A stretch of DNA of 64,000 nucleotides, from the NCBI GenBank assembly GCA_001403755.1, contig CYUH01000014.1, positions 1 through 64,000 on the forward strand, in the 5' to 3' direction. This stretch comes from Chryseobacterium senegalense. GTDB lineage: Bacteria; Bacteroidota; Bacteroidia; Flavobacteriales; Weeksellaceae. Position 1 is the stretch's first letter, and each line of letters begins with the position of its first letter. This document shows, in pieces, positions 25,177 to 35,155 of the stretch. The position numbers and the translations under genes were made by a program. The notes under the pieces were generated by a model, which was not told where the DNA came from, searched no databases, and saw only the letters and a list, made by a program, of their open reading frames with translations.

Positions 25177-25803
25177 ATGAAGAAGAAATTCTCGGAAAAG
25201 CAGATTCACATTTTGGATGTTGCGGAAAAACTTATCGCAAAAAAGGGCTTTGAAGGCACCTCGATTCGTGATATTTCGTCGCAAGCAAACATCAATGTTG
25301 CGATGATTTCCTACTATTTCGGTTCTAAGGAAAAAATGATGTCATATCTTTATCGATATCGAGTTCAGAAAACCAGAGAAAGTTTCGCTGAATTTGCGGA
25401 AATCATCAAAGATGGAAAACCTGAAATGCAATTGAAAGAACTCATTAAATACGTTGTAAATCAATTATTTAAATTTAACTATTTCCACGGATTTGTAACC
25501 CAAGAACTACGTCATACTGAGCATTTAAAAACTGACCTTTTGGAATTTTACACGACTTTCACCTCCAAAATCGACGACGTTATCAAAAAAGGTGTTGTAT
25601 CAGGGGTTTTTAACAATACACCGAAGCCAGAAGATATTTTGACACTCATTGTTGGTTCTTCACTATTCGTCATTCGGAACAAAAATTTTTACGAATTGTA
25701 CGTTAATGGAAAAGAAGAAACCTATCTGCAAGACGCGGAAAAGAAAATTCTTGCAAATTTGCTTGTGACTGTATTCTCTGTAGTTGGGTATACTGCGAGC
25801 TAA
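25177..25803 (+). CDS. TetR/AcrR family transcriptional regulator
   Basis: A 208-residue regulator with an N-terminal TetR HTH (FEGTSIRDISSQANINVAMI, then SYYFGSKEKMMSYL) at about residues 25-60, and a helical ligand-binding domain of normal size. It is alone on its strand, divergent from the tatD group and 146 bases before bamD, so no target operon can be read from the neighbourhood. The ligand is unknown. Confidence 0.93.
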   Translation: MKKKFSEKQIHILDVAEKLIAKKGFEGTSIRDISSQANINVAMISYYFGSKEKMMSYLYRYRVQKTRESFAEFAEIIKDGKPEMQLKELIKYVVNQLFKFNYFHGFVTQELRHTEHLKTDLLEFYTTFTSKIDDVIKKGVVSGVFNNTPKPEDILTLIVGSSLFVIRNKNFYELYVNGKEETYLQDAEKKILANLLVTVFSVVGYTAS

Positions 25804-25949
25804 GTGCGTACAAAACATTAATGAAAATACGGTTTGGAGTTAATTTATAAGTTAAATTATCATAAAAAAAAATCTATTGACAAAAAAATTATATTTTTGC
25901 AAACTGAAGCGCAGAAAACCTTCTTAACTATTTCTGCTATAAAAGATTT

Positions 25950-26924
25950 ATGAAAAAATATTTGATAGTACTCCTCGCAATTTTCGCATTGTCGGCTTGT
26001 AACAAACAGCAGGAACTCGCAATGAAAAGTGCGGATAAAGATTATATCCTAAAAGTTGCCAACGAAAACTTCGAAAAGAAAAAATGGTCCGATGCTTTGG
26101 CACTGTACGAAAGACTTTCGAATCTTGTAGCGGGTACGGACGACGCTCCAAACGTGGTTTACAACTCTGCTTACGCCAATTATTATGACAAAAACTACAA
26201 ACTAGCAGGTCACCAATTTAAGAATTTTGCGGTAACTTTCCCACAGGATAAGCGTGCTGAAGACGCATCATATATGTCGGCGCTGTGCTATTACGAAGGA
26301 TCGATGGATTATAATCTGGATCAATCGAGTACCGAACTTGCGATCAACGAACTTCAAAATTTCTTGAACAACTATCCGAATTCTGAAAAGTCTAAAAACA
26401 TCAATGAGCTGATTGATGAGTTGAGTTATAAACTTGAATTCAAAGCTTATGAAAACGCAAGACAATATTATAAAATGGCTGATTATAAAGCCGCCAATGT
26501 AGCTTTCGAGAATGTTCTTGATGATTTCCCCAGTACAAAATTGATTGATAAAATCTACGAATATATCTTAAAATCAAAGTACGAACTCGCTGTAAATTCG
26601 GTTTATGACCTGAAAAAAGAAAGAATCGAAAATGCTTTGGCTTTTACAAAACAGGTTGAAAGAGATATGCCCAATACGGCAAATGCAAAACAAGCCATTG
26701 AATTGAGAGCTAAACTTTTGAAGGAAAAAGAAAATTTCGCTGAAGTTGAAAAGAAAGTAGAAACCAGAAGAAAAGAACTTCAAGAAAAGATTAGAGCTGA
26801 AGAACTAAAACAACATCAGGAAAAGGATCAAAAAGAAGCTGAAAAAAAAGCTGCACAGATTAAAAGAGACAGCGCGGCACTTTCTACACCTGCGCCGGCT
26901 GCCACTTTCCAAATCCAAAAATAA
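25950..26924 (+). CDS. bamD: Outer membrane assembly lipoprotein BamD
   Basis: A 324-residue lipoprotein (signal MKKYLIVLLAIFALSAC with Cys17). It belongs to the Bam complex that inserts barrel proteins into the outer membrane. Five TPR-like helical pairs follow, including SDALALYERLSNLVAG, KLAGHQFKNFAVTFPQDKRA and ALCYYEGSMDYNLDQS. The last 70 residues form a long charged helix (ELQEKIRAEELKQHQEKDQK). The same order bamD-rpoZ-coaBC is seen across Flavobacteriia, which supports the call. Confidence 0.93.
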   Translation: MKKYLIVLLAIFALSACNKQQELAMKSADKDYILKVANENFEKKKWSDALALYERLSNLVAGTDDAPNVVYNSAYANYYDKNYKLAGHQFKNFAVTFPQDKRAEDASYMSALCYYEGSMDYNLDQSSTELAINELQNFLNNYPNSEKSKNINELIDELSYKLEFKAYENARQYYKMADYKAANVAFENVLDDFPSTKLIDKIYEYILKSKYELAVNSVYDLKKERIENALAFTKQVERDMPNTANAKQAIELRAKLLKEKENFAEVEKKVETRRKELQEKIRAEELKQHQEKDQKEAEKKAAQIKRDSAALSTPAPAATFQIQK

Positions 26925-26928
26925 ACTG

Positions 26929-26936
26929 TATATTTG
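26929..26936 (+). promoter_or_regulatory. -7 box between bamD and rpoZ
   Basis: TATATTTG matches TAnnTTTG 30 bases before the rpoZ ATG. A weak TTTC sits at 26906-26909, 19 bases upstream. It supports 26967, rather than the TTG-type start at 26934, as the true start of rpoZ. Confidence 0.45.
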
Positions 26937-26966
26937 CAAACTTTAATTACACAAACTCCACTGAAA

Positions 26967-27296
26967 ATGAGCGCAAAAGATTCTAAAGCAGAACTAAGTA
27001 CAATAACTTACGACAAAGATAAAATCGAAGAAAATGTTGGTTCTATCTACGAAGCCATCGTAATTATGGGCAAAAGAGCAGAACAGATCAATGCTGAAAT
27101 TCGCTCTGAACTTCATAATAAATTAGACGAATTTGCCGTTCACAACTCTACTTTGGAAGAGGTCTTCGAAAACAGAGAGCAAATTGAAATCTCTAAACAT
27201 TACGAAAAACTTCCAAAACCAACTTCAATCGCAATTCAGGAGTGGCTAGACGGAGAAATTTATTTTAGAAATACTGACGAGAAAAACCAAAATTAA
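26967..27296 (+). CDS. rpoZ: RNA polymerase omega (Rpb6-type) subunit
   Basis: A 109-residue protein of the Bacteroidota omega/Rpb6 family, an assembly factor for the beta' subunit. The motif SIYEAIVIMGKRAEQINAEI matches the helix that contacts beta', and FAVHNSTLEEVFENREQIEI follows. A longer open frame begins at 26934, but the ATG at 26967 (MSAKDSKAELST) lies after a promoter-like box and gives the usual length. A terminator follows after 29 bases. Confidence 0.9.
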   Translation: MSAKDSKAELSTITYDKDKIEENVGSIYEAIVIMGKRAEQINAEIRSELHNKLDEFAVHNSTLEEVFENREQIEISKHYEKLPKPTSIAIQEWLDGEIYFRNTDEKNQN

Positions 27297-27325
27297 CCCA
27301 AGTTTTTCTACTCAAAAAAATAAGG

Positions 27326-27357
27326 ATCGCAGAAGTTTTTACTTTTGCGATTTTTTT
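27326..27357 (+). terminator. Terminator after rpoZ
   Basis: ATCGCAGAAG and CTTTTGCGAT form a 10-bp stem (one G-T pair) with a TTTTTA loop, followed by seven T. Confidence 0.85.
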
Positions 27358-27413
27358 ATTCATCTCGCTTTTTAAAATTTTAACTAAATTCGTGCAAGCT
27401 AAATCTCAAACTA

Positions 27414-28619
27414 ATGATCCTAGAAGGTAAAAAAATTCTCATTGGTATTTCCGGCGGAATTGCCGCTTACAAAATCAATTACCTCATCCGTGACCTTATT
27501 AAAAAAGGCGCTGAAGTTCAGGTTTTGATGACTCCTTCTGCGGAAAATTTCGTGTCGAAACTCACCCTTTCTACCCTTTCCAAAAAGCCCGTTTACTCCG
27601 ATTTTTATTCCAAAGATGGAACTTGGAATAATCATGTTGAGTTTGCGCTTTGGGCAGATTTAATGCTTATCGCTCCGTGTACAGCAAATACTTTGGGTAA
27701 AATGGTTCATGGGATTTGCGATAACTTAGTTATTGCGACTTACATGTCGGCGAAATGTCCAGTTTTTATTGCTCCTGCAATGGATTTGGATATGTATCAG
27801 CACCCTTCTACAAAACAAAACTTGGAATTGACTGAAGATTTCGGGCATTTCATTATTCCCGCAGAAAGTGGCGAATTAGCCAGTGGATTAATGGGACAAG
27901 GAAGAATGGCGGAACCTGAAACCATTGCAGACACCATTGCTTTCTTTTTTAATTCCAAACAACATTCAAAAAATTTAACCGGAAAAACCGTTCTCATCAC
28001 TGCAGGACCGACCTATGAAGCGATTGATCCCGTGCGTTTTATTGGAAATCATTCATCGGGGAAAATGGGATTCTCGATTGCCCAAGAAGCCGCAAACCGT
28101 GGCGCGAAAGTGATTTTAATTTCCGGGCCGAGTTCTCAGCAAACTCATCATCAAAACATTGAAATTCACCGAGTTACTTCTGCAAAAGAAATGTACGCGC
28201 AAGTTTTCCATTATTTTGAAAATGTAGATATCGCGATTGCAAGTGCGGCCGTTGCGGATTATGCTCCGAAGGAAATTGCCAAAGAAAAAATTAAGAAAAA
28301 CGATGTTTCATTGACGATTGAATTGGTGAAAAATCCGGACATTTTGAAAACGATGGGCGATAAAAAAGGCAAACAATATCTAGTAGGTTTTGCTTTGGAA
28401 ACTCAAAATGAAGAAGAAAATGCCAAAGGAAAACTTCAGAAAAAAAATCTTGATATGATCGTTCTCAATTCCCTTCGGGATGAAGGCGCAGGTTTCAAAA
28501 ACGATACCAACAAAATCAAGATATTCACCAAAACAGAAAAGAAAGAATTCACGTTGAAATCGAAAGATGAGGTAGCATCCGACATTTTAAATTTCATAGA
28601 AGAACAGATTCTGAAATAA
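27414..28619 (+). CDS. coaBC: Phosphopantothenoylcysteine synthase/decarboxylase
   Basis: A 401-residue bifunctional enzyme of coenzyme A synthesis. The N-terminal FMN-binding decarboxylase (GISGGIAAYK, then NNHVEFALWADLMLIAP with the catalytic His, and APAMDLDMYQHP) covers about residues 1-180. The C-terminal synthase (TAGPTYEAIDPVRFIGNHSS, then KKNDVSLTIELVKNPDIL) covers the rest. Length and order are normal. A 94-base leader separates it from rpoZ, and the DUF4835 gene follows after 36 bases. Confidence 0.95.
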   Translation: MILEGKKILIGISGGIAAYKINYLIRDLIKKGAEVQVLMTPSAENFVSKLTLSTLSKKPVYSDFYSKDGTWNNHVEFALWADLMLIAPCTANTLGKMVHGICDNLVIATYMSAKCPVFIAPAMDLDMYQHPSTKQNLELTEDFGHFIIPAESGELASGLMGQGRMAEPETIADTIAFFFNSKQHSKNLTGKTVLITAGPTYEAIDPVRFIGNHSSGKMGFSIAQEAANRGAKVILISGPSSQQTHHQNIEIHRVTSAKEMYAQVFHYFENVDIAIASAAVADYAPKEIAKEKIKKNDVSLTIELVKNPDILKTMGDKKGKQYLVGFALETQNEEENAKGKLQKKNLDMIVLNSLRDEGAGFKNDTNKIKIFTKTEKKEFTLKSKDEVASDILNFIEEQILK

Positions 28620-28655
28620 TATTCCTAAATTTCCGTTCTTTAATTTTACCAAAAC

Positions 28656-29561
28656 ATGAAGAAAATTTTTACGATATTCATTCTTATTTTTTCCTTTACT
28701 CTGAGCTTTTCGCAAGAACTTTTGGCGACCGTGCAAGTAAACGCGCAACAATTGGCTGGTAGTAACAACCAAGTTTACAGAACGTTAGAGAAAAACCTTC
28801 GGGATTTCATTAACAATACAAGCTGGACCGGAAAGAAACTGCAGAATTTCGAAAAAATCAAATGTAATTTCGCTATCGTAATCACGGAAAGAACAGGTAG
28901 CAACAATTTCCGAGGAAACATCATCGTACAAGCCGTTCGGCCAGTGTTTAACACCACTTATGAAACTCCTTTATTGAACATCAACGATACCAACTTCGGT
29001 TTTGAATATACTGAGAACGAGAATTTGGTTTTCAACGAGAGACAATTTTCCGGTAAAAACCTCATCGATGCCATCAGTTTCTATGTGTACACCATTTTAG
29101 GATACGATGGTGATAGCTACAGAGTTCGAGGCGGTCAAGAATGGTTCGAAAAAGCGCAGAAAATATCCAATAATTCGCAAAACCAAAATTTCGCAGGCTG
29201 GTCGCTCATCGAAGGTAATAAGACCAGAGCTGCATTGATCGACAATATCCTAAAACCAGAGCAAAACACACTCCGAAACCTATTCTACACCTATCACCGC
29301 GCCGGTTTGGACAATCTCGGAAAGCAAGATCAATCTTCAGCGAAAAAAATTATTGCTGATGCGCTTCTGCAACTGAAAACGTATGAAAACAATTTCCAGA
29401 TGAACTATCCGGTGAATCTTTTCATCGACACCAAAAAACAGGAAATTTTCGATATCTTCAACAACGGAAACAATGCCACCGTGAACATGACCGAGTTGAA
29501 AGCTCTTTTCGTAACAATGGCTCCGAGAGAAATCGACAGCAAATGGAATAAGTGGAAATAA
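28656..29561 (+). CDS. DUF4835 secreted protein
   Basis: A 301-residue exported protein (signal MKKIFTIFILIFSFTLSFSQ) of the DUF4835 family. The family is almost restricted to Bacteroidota and regularly lies between coaBC and recN. Conserved stretches include NNTSWTGKKLQNFEKIKCNF and GRDSYR-like GYDGDSYRVRGGQEWFE. It is probably an outer-membrane or periplasmic protein; its function has not been described as far as I know. Confidence 0.88.
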   Translation: MKKIFTIFILIFSFTLSFSQELLATVQVNAQQLAGSNNQVYRTLEKNLRDFINNTSWTGKKLQNFEKIKCNFAIVITERTGSNNFRGNIIVQAVRPVFNTTYETPLLNINDTNFGFEYTENENLVFNERQFSGKNLIDAISFYVYTILGYDGDSYRVRGGQEWFEKAQKISNNSQNQNFAGWSLIEGNKTRAALIDNILKPEQNTLRNLFYTYHRAGLDNLGKQDQSSAKKIIADALLQLKTYENNFQMNYPVNLFIDTKKQEIFDIFNNGNNATVNMTELKALFVTMAPREIDSKWNKWK

Positions 29562-29681
29562 ACCCACCATTCTGAAATTTCGTTCTGGTATTTCGGCACT
29601 TCTTTTTTTAATACCCTTTAAAATCCTTAAATTTACAGCTTCAAGTTCGTAAATATAATTTCGTAAACGGCTACTATCAAC

Positions 29682-31331
29682 ATGCTTTCAAGAATTTTCA
29701 TTCAAAATTTCGCGTTAATCGATTCCCTAGAAATTACTTTAAACAAAGGTTTACAGGTAATTACAGGTGAAACAGGTGCTGGGAAATCAATAATTCTCGG
29801 AGCTTTACGTTTGATTTTGGGAGAAAGAGCCGACACAAAATCATTGCAAAATTCCGAAGTAAAAAGCATTGTTGAAGCCGAATTTCTAATCAGCGAAAAT
29901 TTCAGAAATTTTTTTGATGAAAACGACCTCGATTTCGAAAACCAAACCGTGATCCGTCGAGAACTGCTACCGAACGGAAAATCCCGTGCTTTCATCAACG
30001 ATGTTCCTGTAACTTTGGAAACACTGAAACTGCTTTCTTCCAAACTAATCGATATTCATTCGCAGTTTGAAACCTCAAATTTGTTTGATGAAGATTACCA
30101 ATTCCGCATTATCGACGGACTTTCTAAGAATAAAACCTTGATTTCCGTTTACCAAAAAGAATTTGCGGAACATAAAAGATTGGTAAATGAACTCGAAAAT
30201 TTAAAAAAACAACTTTCCGAAGGCAATAAAGAAAGCGATTACAAAGCATTTTTGCTGAATGAATTGTTAGAAGCTAATTTGGATCTCATCGATTTGGAAG
30301 AACTTCAAAGCCAAGTGAAACGCCACGAAAACGCAGAAACCATCACGGAAAATCTCTCGCAAATTTTCAGCAAGCTCGATGCGGAAGAAATCGGGATTTT
30401 GGATTCTTTAAATGATGTGAAAGGAAAACTCTCGAAAGTTGCCGATCTTTCTCACGAATTTACTTTGCTGAACGAAAGATTTCAGGAAAATTTTGTGGAA
30501 TTTAAGGACATCCTCTTTGAATTACAGGATGAAGCTGAAAAAATGGAAACCAGCCCTGAAATTCTTGCAGAATTGAACCAGAAATTAAATACAGTTAATC
30601 TTTTATTGCTGAAACACAATGCCAATTCTATCGATGAATTGAAAACGATTCGCGATGAAATTTCCAATGAGCAAGGTAATTTCGTGGAATTAGAATTCCG
30701 AATTTCCGAGGTTGAAAAGAAAATTTCCGCTTCTTCTGAAAAATTAGAAAAATTAGCCAAAGAATTATCTTCCAACCGAAAAAAATCTGCTCCGGATTTT
30801 GTGAAAAAAACAGAAGCATTATTGAAACAACTCGGCTTAGAAAAGGCAAAAATAGAAGTTGAACTGAAAGACAGCCAAAATTTCAATCCATTCGGGAAAG
30901 AACAAATTCAGTTGATGTTTCAGGCCAATTCTGGATTTCCGCTTAAGCCGATTCAAACTGCGATTTCCGGTGGAGAGCGATCTCGTGTAATGCTTTCTGT
31001 GAAAAAAATTATGGCAGAAAATGCCGAACTTCCAACTTTGATTTTAGATGAAATCGATACCGGAGTTTCCGGAAAAGTAGCCGAAGAAATGGGAAATGTG
31101 ATGCGAGAAATGTCGGAAAATATGCAATTAATTGTGATTACGCATCTTGCTCAAGTCGCTGCAAAAGGCAACAACAATTACAAAGTAATGAAAGCTGATG
31201 TTTCCGGAAAAACGCAATCGACGATTTTGCCATTAAACAACGAAGAAAAACTACAAGAAATTGCGCAATTGCTTTCTGGAAGCAAGATTACAGAAGCTGC
31301 GATTTCTCAAGCGAAGGAATTAATGAAATAA
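29682..31331 (+). CDS. recN: DNA repair protein RecN
   Basis: A 549-residue SMC-like repair ATPase acting on double-strand breaks. Walker A is GETGAGKSIILGALRLIL near residue 28, the ABC-type signature SGGERSRVML is near residue 430, and Walker B LILDEIDTGVSGKVAEEMG follows. Long coiled-coil arms rich in Glu, Leu and Lys occupy the middle. Length is normal for the family. It converges with fumC across a long inverted repeat. Confidence 0.95.
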   Translation: MLSRIFIQNFALIDSLEITLNKGLQVITGETGAGKSIILGALRLILGERADTKSLQNSEVKSIVEAEFLISENFRNFFDENDLDFENQTVIRRELLPNGKSRAFINDVPVTLETLKLLSSKLIDIHSQFETSNLFDEDYQFRIIDGLSKNKTLISVYQKEFAEHKRLVNELENLKKQLSEGNKESDYKAFLLNELLEANLDLIDLEELQSQVKRHENAETITENLSQIFSKLDAEEIGILDSLNDVKGKLSKVADLSHEFTLLNERFQENFVEFKDILFELQDEAEKMETSPEILAELNQKLNTVNLLLLKHNANSIDELKTIRDEISNEQGNFVELEFRISEVEKKISASSEKLEKLAKELSSNRKKSAPDFVKKTEALLKQLGLEKAKIEVELKDSQNFNPFGKEQIQLMFQANSGFPLKPIQTAISGGERSRVMLSVKKIMAENAELPTLILDEIDTGVSGKVAEEMGNVMREMSENMQLIVITHLAQVAAKGNNNYKVMKADVSGKTQSTILPLNNEEKLQEIAQLLSGSKITEAAISQAKELMK

Positions 31332-31351
31332 TTTTTCTCATCAAAAATTTG

Positions 31352-31410
31352 AAATCACCGCGGTATTTTTCCTAATGCCACGATTATTTTTTTAAACGCC
31401 GCGGTGATTT
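31352..31410. terminator. Long inverted repeat between recN and fumC
   Basis: AAATCACCGCGG (31352-31363) and CCGCGGTGATTT (31399-31410) pair over 12 bp around a 35-base, T-rich loop. It lies exactly between two convergent genes and could stop transcription from both sides, although no clear T tract follows either arm. Confidence 0.5.
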
Positions 31411-31435
31411 ATTTATTCTAAAAATCTTCAATCGA

Positions 31436-32818
31436 CTAAACCATATCTTCAGGTTTCACCCATTCATCAAATTTTTCGGCGGTGAGCAATCCGAGATTCA
31501 CCGCTTCTTGCTTCAAAGTAGTTCCGTTTTTATGTGCAGTTTTGGCAATTTTTGCTGCGTTTTCGTAACCGATATGCGTATTAAGGGCGGTAACCAACAT
31601 TAATGATTGATTTACTAGCTCTTTAATCCTTGGCAAATTGGGCTCAATTCCTACTGCACAATGATCATTAAAAGAAATACAAGCATCGCCCAAAAGTTGA
31701 GCAGATTGCAAGAAATTGTACGCCATCACGGGTTTGAAAACATTTAACTCATAATTTCCCTGAGTTCCCGCAAAAGAAATCGTGGTGTCATTTCCCAAAA
31801 CTTGCGCGCAGACCATCGTCATTGCCTCGTTTTGTGTCGGATTTACTTTTCCTGGCATAATCGAAGAGCCGGGTTCGTTTTCGGGAATCAAAATTTCGCC
31901 AATTCCACTTCTCGGTCCGGAAGCGAGCAAACGAATATCCTGCGCAATTTTGTATAACGAAACCGCAAGTTGCTTCAAGGTGCCATGAGATTCCACCATC
32001 GCATCGTGAGCAGCCAGGGCTTCAAATTTATTCGGAGCGGTCACAAAAGGTAAATCTGTAAATTCTGAAATGTATTTTGCAACGGTAACATCATAATTTT
32101 TTGGTGTGTTGAGTCCGGTTCCCACAGCGGTTCCACCAAGCGCAATTTCCTGTAAATGATCGAGTGTATTGGTGATGGCTTTCATCGCGTAATCGAGTTG
32201 AGCCACATAACCGGAAAATTCTTGACCCAGCGTTAATGGTGTAGCATCCATCAAATGAGTTCTTCCGATTTTCACAATATTATAGAAATTTTCGGCTTTA
32301 GTGTTCAACGTATTTCTTAGTTTCTCAACTGCGGGTAAAGTATGCTCAACCACTTTTTTATAAGCAGCAATGTGCATTGCAGTGGGAAAAGTATCGTTTG
32401 AACTTTGGGATTTATTCACATCATCATTCGGATGAATAATTGATTTCTCGCCCAAAACTCCACCATTATTCACATGAGCTTTGTTGGAAATCACTTCGTT
32501 CACATTCATATTACTCTGTGTTCCGGAACCGGTTTGCCAAATCACCAGCGGAAATTGATCATTAAGTTTTCCATCTAAAATTTCATTGCAAACGTTGGCA
32601 ATCATATCCCTTTTTTCTTGGGAAAGCACGCCCAAATCACAATTTGCAAAAGCCGCTGCTTTTTTCAAAATAGCAAAAGCTTCGATGATTTCATGCGGCA
32701 TAGAAGCTTCCGGACCTATTTTGAAATTATTTCTTGAACGCTCGGTTTGTGCCCCCCAAAATTTCTCTGCGGGCACCTGTACATCGCCCATTGTATCGTG
32801 TTCTGTTCTAAATTTCAT
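31436..32818 (-). CDS. fumC: Class II fumarate hydratase
   Basis: A 460-residue iron-independent fumarase of the citric acid cycle that converts fumarate and water to malate. The superfamily signature [16 protein letters not shown] is present near residue 317, with the substrate-binding [14 protein letters not shown] and [13 protein letters not shown] earlier. The frame is open 13 codons further, but the Met at 32818 ([13 protein letters not shown]) matches the usual start. It is divergent from a second, class I fumarase gene, with 172 bases between the two starts. Confidence 0.95.
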   Translation of the reverse strand: MKFRTEHDTMGDVQVPAEKFWGAQTERSRNNFKIGPEASMPHEIIEAFAILKKAAAFANCDLGVLSQEKRDMIANVCNEILDGKLNDQFPLVIWQTGSGTQSNMNVNEVISNKAHVNNGGVLGEKSIIHPNDDVNKSQSSNDTFPTAMHIAAYKKVVEHTLPAVEKLRNTLNTKAENFYNIVKIGRTHLMDATPLTLGQEFSGYVAQLDYAMKAITNTLDHLQEIALGGTAVGTGLNTPKNYDVTVAKYISEFTDLPFVTAPNKFEALAAHDAMVESHGTLKQLAVSLYKIAQDIRLLASGPRSGIGEILIPENEPGSSIMPGKVNPTQNEAMTMVCAQVLGNDTTISFAGTQGNYELNVFKPVMAYNFLQSAQLLGDACISFNDHCAVGIEPNLPRIKELVNQSLMLVTALNTHIGYENAAKIAKTAHKNGTTLKQEAVNLGLLTAEKFDEWVKPEDMV

Positions 32819-32990
32819 TGTAATAATTTTAATTAAAGAATTTATGATAGATTTCATTTGACCTTATAAAGTTAAGTAATTCAATTCTAAGGAAAAATTT
32901 ATATCTATTTTAAAAAGAAGACCAGTGATTACATTTCATTAGAACCTCTAAATTCTGTACTTTTACACTCTCAAACAAGTTTATTAAAAA

Positions 32991-34598
32991 ATGGAATTTC
33001 AATACCAGGAACCTTTTCCTATTCTAAAAGACGATACCCAATACAAAAAACTAAGTTCTGAATATTTAAAAATAGAATATCTCGGCGGTAGAGAAATTCT
33101 TAATGTGGATCCACGAGCGCTGGAACTACTCGCTGAACATGCTCTGGCTGATGTTTCTTTTATGCTTCGATCATCTCATTTACAGAAACTTCGCAACATC
33201 ATCGACGATCCCGAAGCTACGGATAACGATCGTTTTGTTGCTTATAATTTATTGCAAAATGCAACAGTAGCCGTTGAAGGCGCGTTGCCGAGTTGTCAGG
33301 ATACCGGAACCGCAATTTGTGTTGCCCAAAAAGGGGAAAATGTGTACACAGGTGCTGTAGATGCCGATTGGATTTCCCGAGGAATTTACAATACTTACCA
33401 AAACAGGAATTTAAGATATTCGCAAGTTGTTCCATTAACGATGTTCGACGAGAAAAACTCCGGTTCGAATCTCCCAGCTCAGATTGATATTTATGCGACA
33501 AAAGGCGAAGAATACAAATTTCTGTTCTTGGCAAAAGGTGGTGGTTCGGCCAACAAAACATTCCTGTACCAAAAAACTAAATCTTTATTGAACGATGCAT
33601 CTTTGGAAGCTTTTGTTCGCGAGAGAATCATGGATTTAGGAACTGCGGCTTGTCCTCCATATCATTTAGCGTTAGTGATCGGGGGAACTTCTGCCGAAGC
33701 CAATTTGGCGGCGGTGAAAAAAGCCAGCGCAGGCTATTATGATCACCTTCCGACAGAAGGAAACATGGGCGGACAAGCATTCCGTGATTTGGAGTGGGAA
33801 AAAAGAGTTCAGCAAATTTGCCAGGAAAGTTCCATTGGAGCTCAATTTGGAGGAAAATATTTAACCCATGATGTTCGCGTGATCCGTTTGCCACGTCACG
33901 CGGCTTCTTGCCCAGTCGGAATGGGAGTTTCTTGTTCAGCTGATCGAAATATCAAAGGAAAAATCACACGCGACGGGATCTTTTTGGAACAATTGGAGAC
34001 CAATCCGAAGAGATTTTTGCCAGAAACTCCACCTCATTTGGAGAAAGCAGTTGCCATTGATCTCAACAGGCCAATGCCGGAGATTTTAGCAGAATTGTCT
34101 CAATACCCTATCAAAACGCGTTTGAGTCTCAACGGAACATTAATTGTTGCGCGAGATATTGCTCATGCAAAAATCAAAGAACTGCTCGACAGCGGAAAAC
34201 CAATGCCTGAATATTTCAAAAACCATCCGATCTACTACGCAGGTCCTGCTAAAACTCCGGAAGGAATGGCTTCAGGAAGTTTCGGTCCTACAACCGCAGG
34301 TAGAATGGATGTTTATGTGGACGAATTCCAAAGCCATGGTGGAAGTATGATTATGCTTGCAAAAGGCAACAGGAGCAAAGAAGTAACCGATGCTTGTGCG
34401 AAACACGGTGGTTTTTATCTTGGTTCTATCGGTGGACCTGCTGCGATTTTAGCCAAAGAGAACATCAAAGCCGTAGAAATCGTGGATTTTGAAGAGCTCG
34501 GAATGGAAGCAGTAAGAAAAATTGAGATTGAAAATTTCCCGGCCTTCATTATTTCAGATGATAAAGGAAACGATTTCTTTGCATCAATTGCACATTAA
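32991..34598 (+). CDS. Class I iron-sulfur fumarate hydratase
   Basis: A 535-residue fumarase of the oxygen-sensitive [4Fe-4S] type (FumA/FumB-like), with alpha and beta parts fused. The cluster cysteines lie in [27 protein letters not shown] and [15 protein letters not shown]; the C-terminal part has [20 protein letters not shown]. It does the same reaction as the divergently encoded FumC, so the two presumably serve different iron or oxygen conditions. The 172-base gap between the starts contains no obvious gene. Confidence 0.93.
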   Translation: MEFQYQEPFPILKDDTQYKKLSSEYLKIEYLGGREILNVDPRALELLAEHALADVSFMLRSSHLQKLRNIIDDPEATDNDRFVAYNLLQNATVAVEGALPSCQDTGTAICVAQKGENVYTGAVDADWISRGIYNTYQNRNLRYSQVVPLTMFDEKNSGSNLPAQIDIYATKGEEYKFLFLAKGGGSANKTFLYQKTKSLLNDASLEAFVRERIMDLGTAACPPYHLALVIGGTSAEANLAAVKKASAGYYDHLPTEGNMGGQAFRDLEWEKRVQQICQESSIGAQFGGKYLTHDVRVIRLPRHAASCPVGMGVSCSADRNIKGKITRDGIFLEQLETNPKRFLPETPPHLEKAVAIDLNRPMPEILAELSQYPIKTRLSLNGTLIVARDIAHAKIKELLDSGKPMPEYFKNHPIYYAGPAKTPEGMASGSFGPTTAGRMDVYVDEFQSHGGSMIMLAKGNRSKEVTDACAKHGGFYLGSIGGPAAILAKENIKAVEIVDFEELGMEAVRKIEIENFPAFIISDDKGNDFFASIAH

Positions 34599-34643
34599 TA
34601 ATCCTTAAAAACAATTATGCAACGCAAAAATCAGTAGAAATCT

Positions 34644-34675
34644 TTTGTCTAAAAACAAAAAATATCCTACTTTTG
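34644..34675 (+). promoter_or_regulatory. Promoter of the 94-aa membrane protein gene
   Basis: TTTG (34644-34647) and TACTTTTG (34668-34675) are 20 bases apart, a good match to the Bacteroidota TTTG / TAnnTTTG promoter. The ATG at 34695 follows after 19 bases. Confidence 0.7.
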
Positions 34676-34694
34676 CCTAAAATCTATTACAACA

Positions 34695-34979
34695 ATGATG
34701 TTATCAGCATTTTTCCCGTTCTATCAGTTCCTTTGGACCGTATATTTCGTATGTATGGCCCTTGTAGGATTCTGGTGTATTTTCATGTTCTTCGGATATG
34801 TAATCCCAATTTGGTTAACTTCCGGGTTGATGGAATATTTCGGTAAAACCAAACCTTTCGATCCGGAAGATATTAGAAGAAAAAACCTTACAGAACAAGA
34901 AGGTGTAGAATTGGCGTACAGCAATCCAAAAGGGCACGGTCCATTCTTGCACAGCCACGACAGCCACGGTCATCACTAG
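34695..34979 (+). CDS. Small membrane protein with His-rich tail
   Basis: A 94-residue protein that I do not recognise as a named family. Residues about 1-45 are strongly hydrophobic with many aromatics (FPFYQFLWTVYFVCMALVGF), probably one or two membrane helices. The C-terminal half is polar, and the last 17 residues contain seven histidines (HGPFLHSHDSHGHH), which could bind metal. It has its own good promoter. The start is the first of two consecutive Met codons. Confidence 0.75.
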   Translation: MMLSAFFPFYQFLWTVYFVCMALVGFWCIFMFFGYVIPIWLTSGLMEYFGKTKPFDPEDIRRKNLTEQEGVELAYSNPKGHGPFLHSHDSHGHH

Positions 34980-35155
34980 TTGATGTCATTGCTATCCCTC
35001 ATTAATCCTGGGAAAAGCAATCACAAAGCAAAACAATATATACCCAATCAGTTTCTATTTTTAGGAACTGATTTTTTGTGCGAAAAACCGCACTGTTGGT
35101 CCGCTACTTTTCTTTTGTGCTTTTTTCCTATCTTTGCACCCACAAATTTCTACAA

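Noticed and set aside
30482..30886. 134-codon open frame opposite recN
   Set aside because: Ser/Phe-rich antisense shadow of a coiled-coil region; recN motifs lie on the other strand.
33217..33561. 114-codon antisense frame in the class I fumarase gene
   Set aside because: No family resemblance; it mirrors the conserved cluster region of the fumarase.
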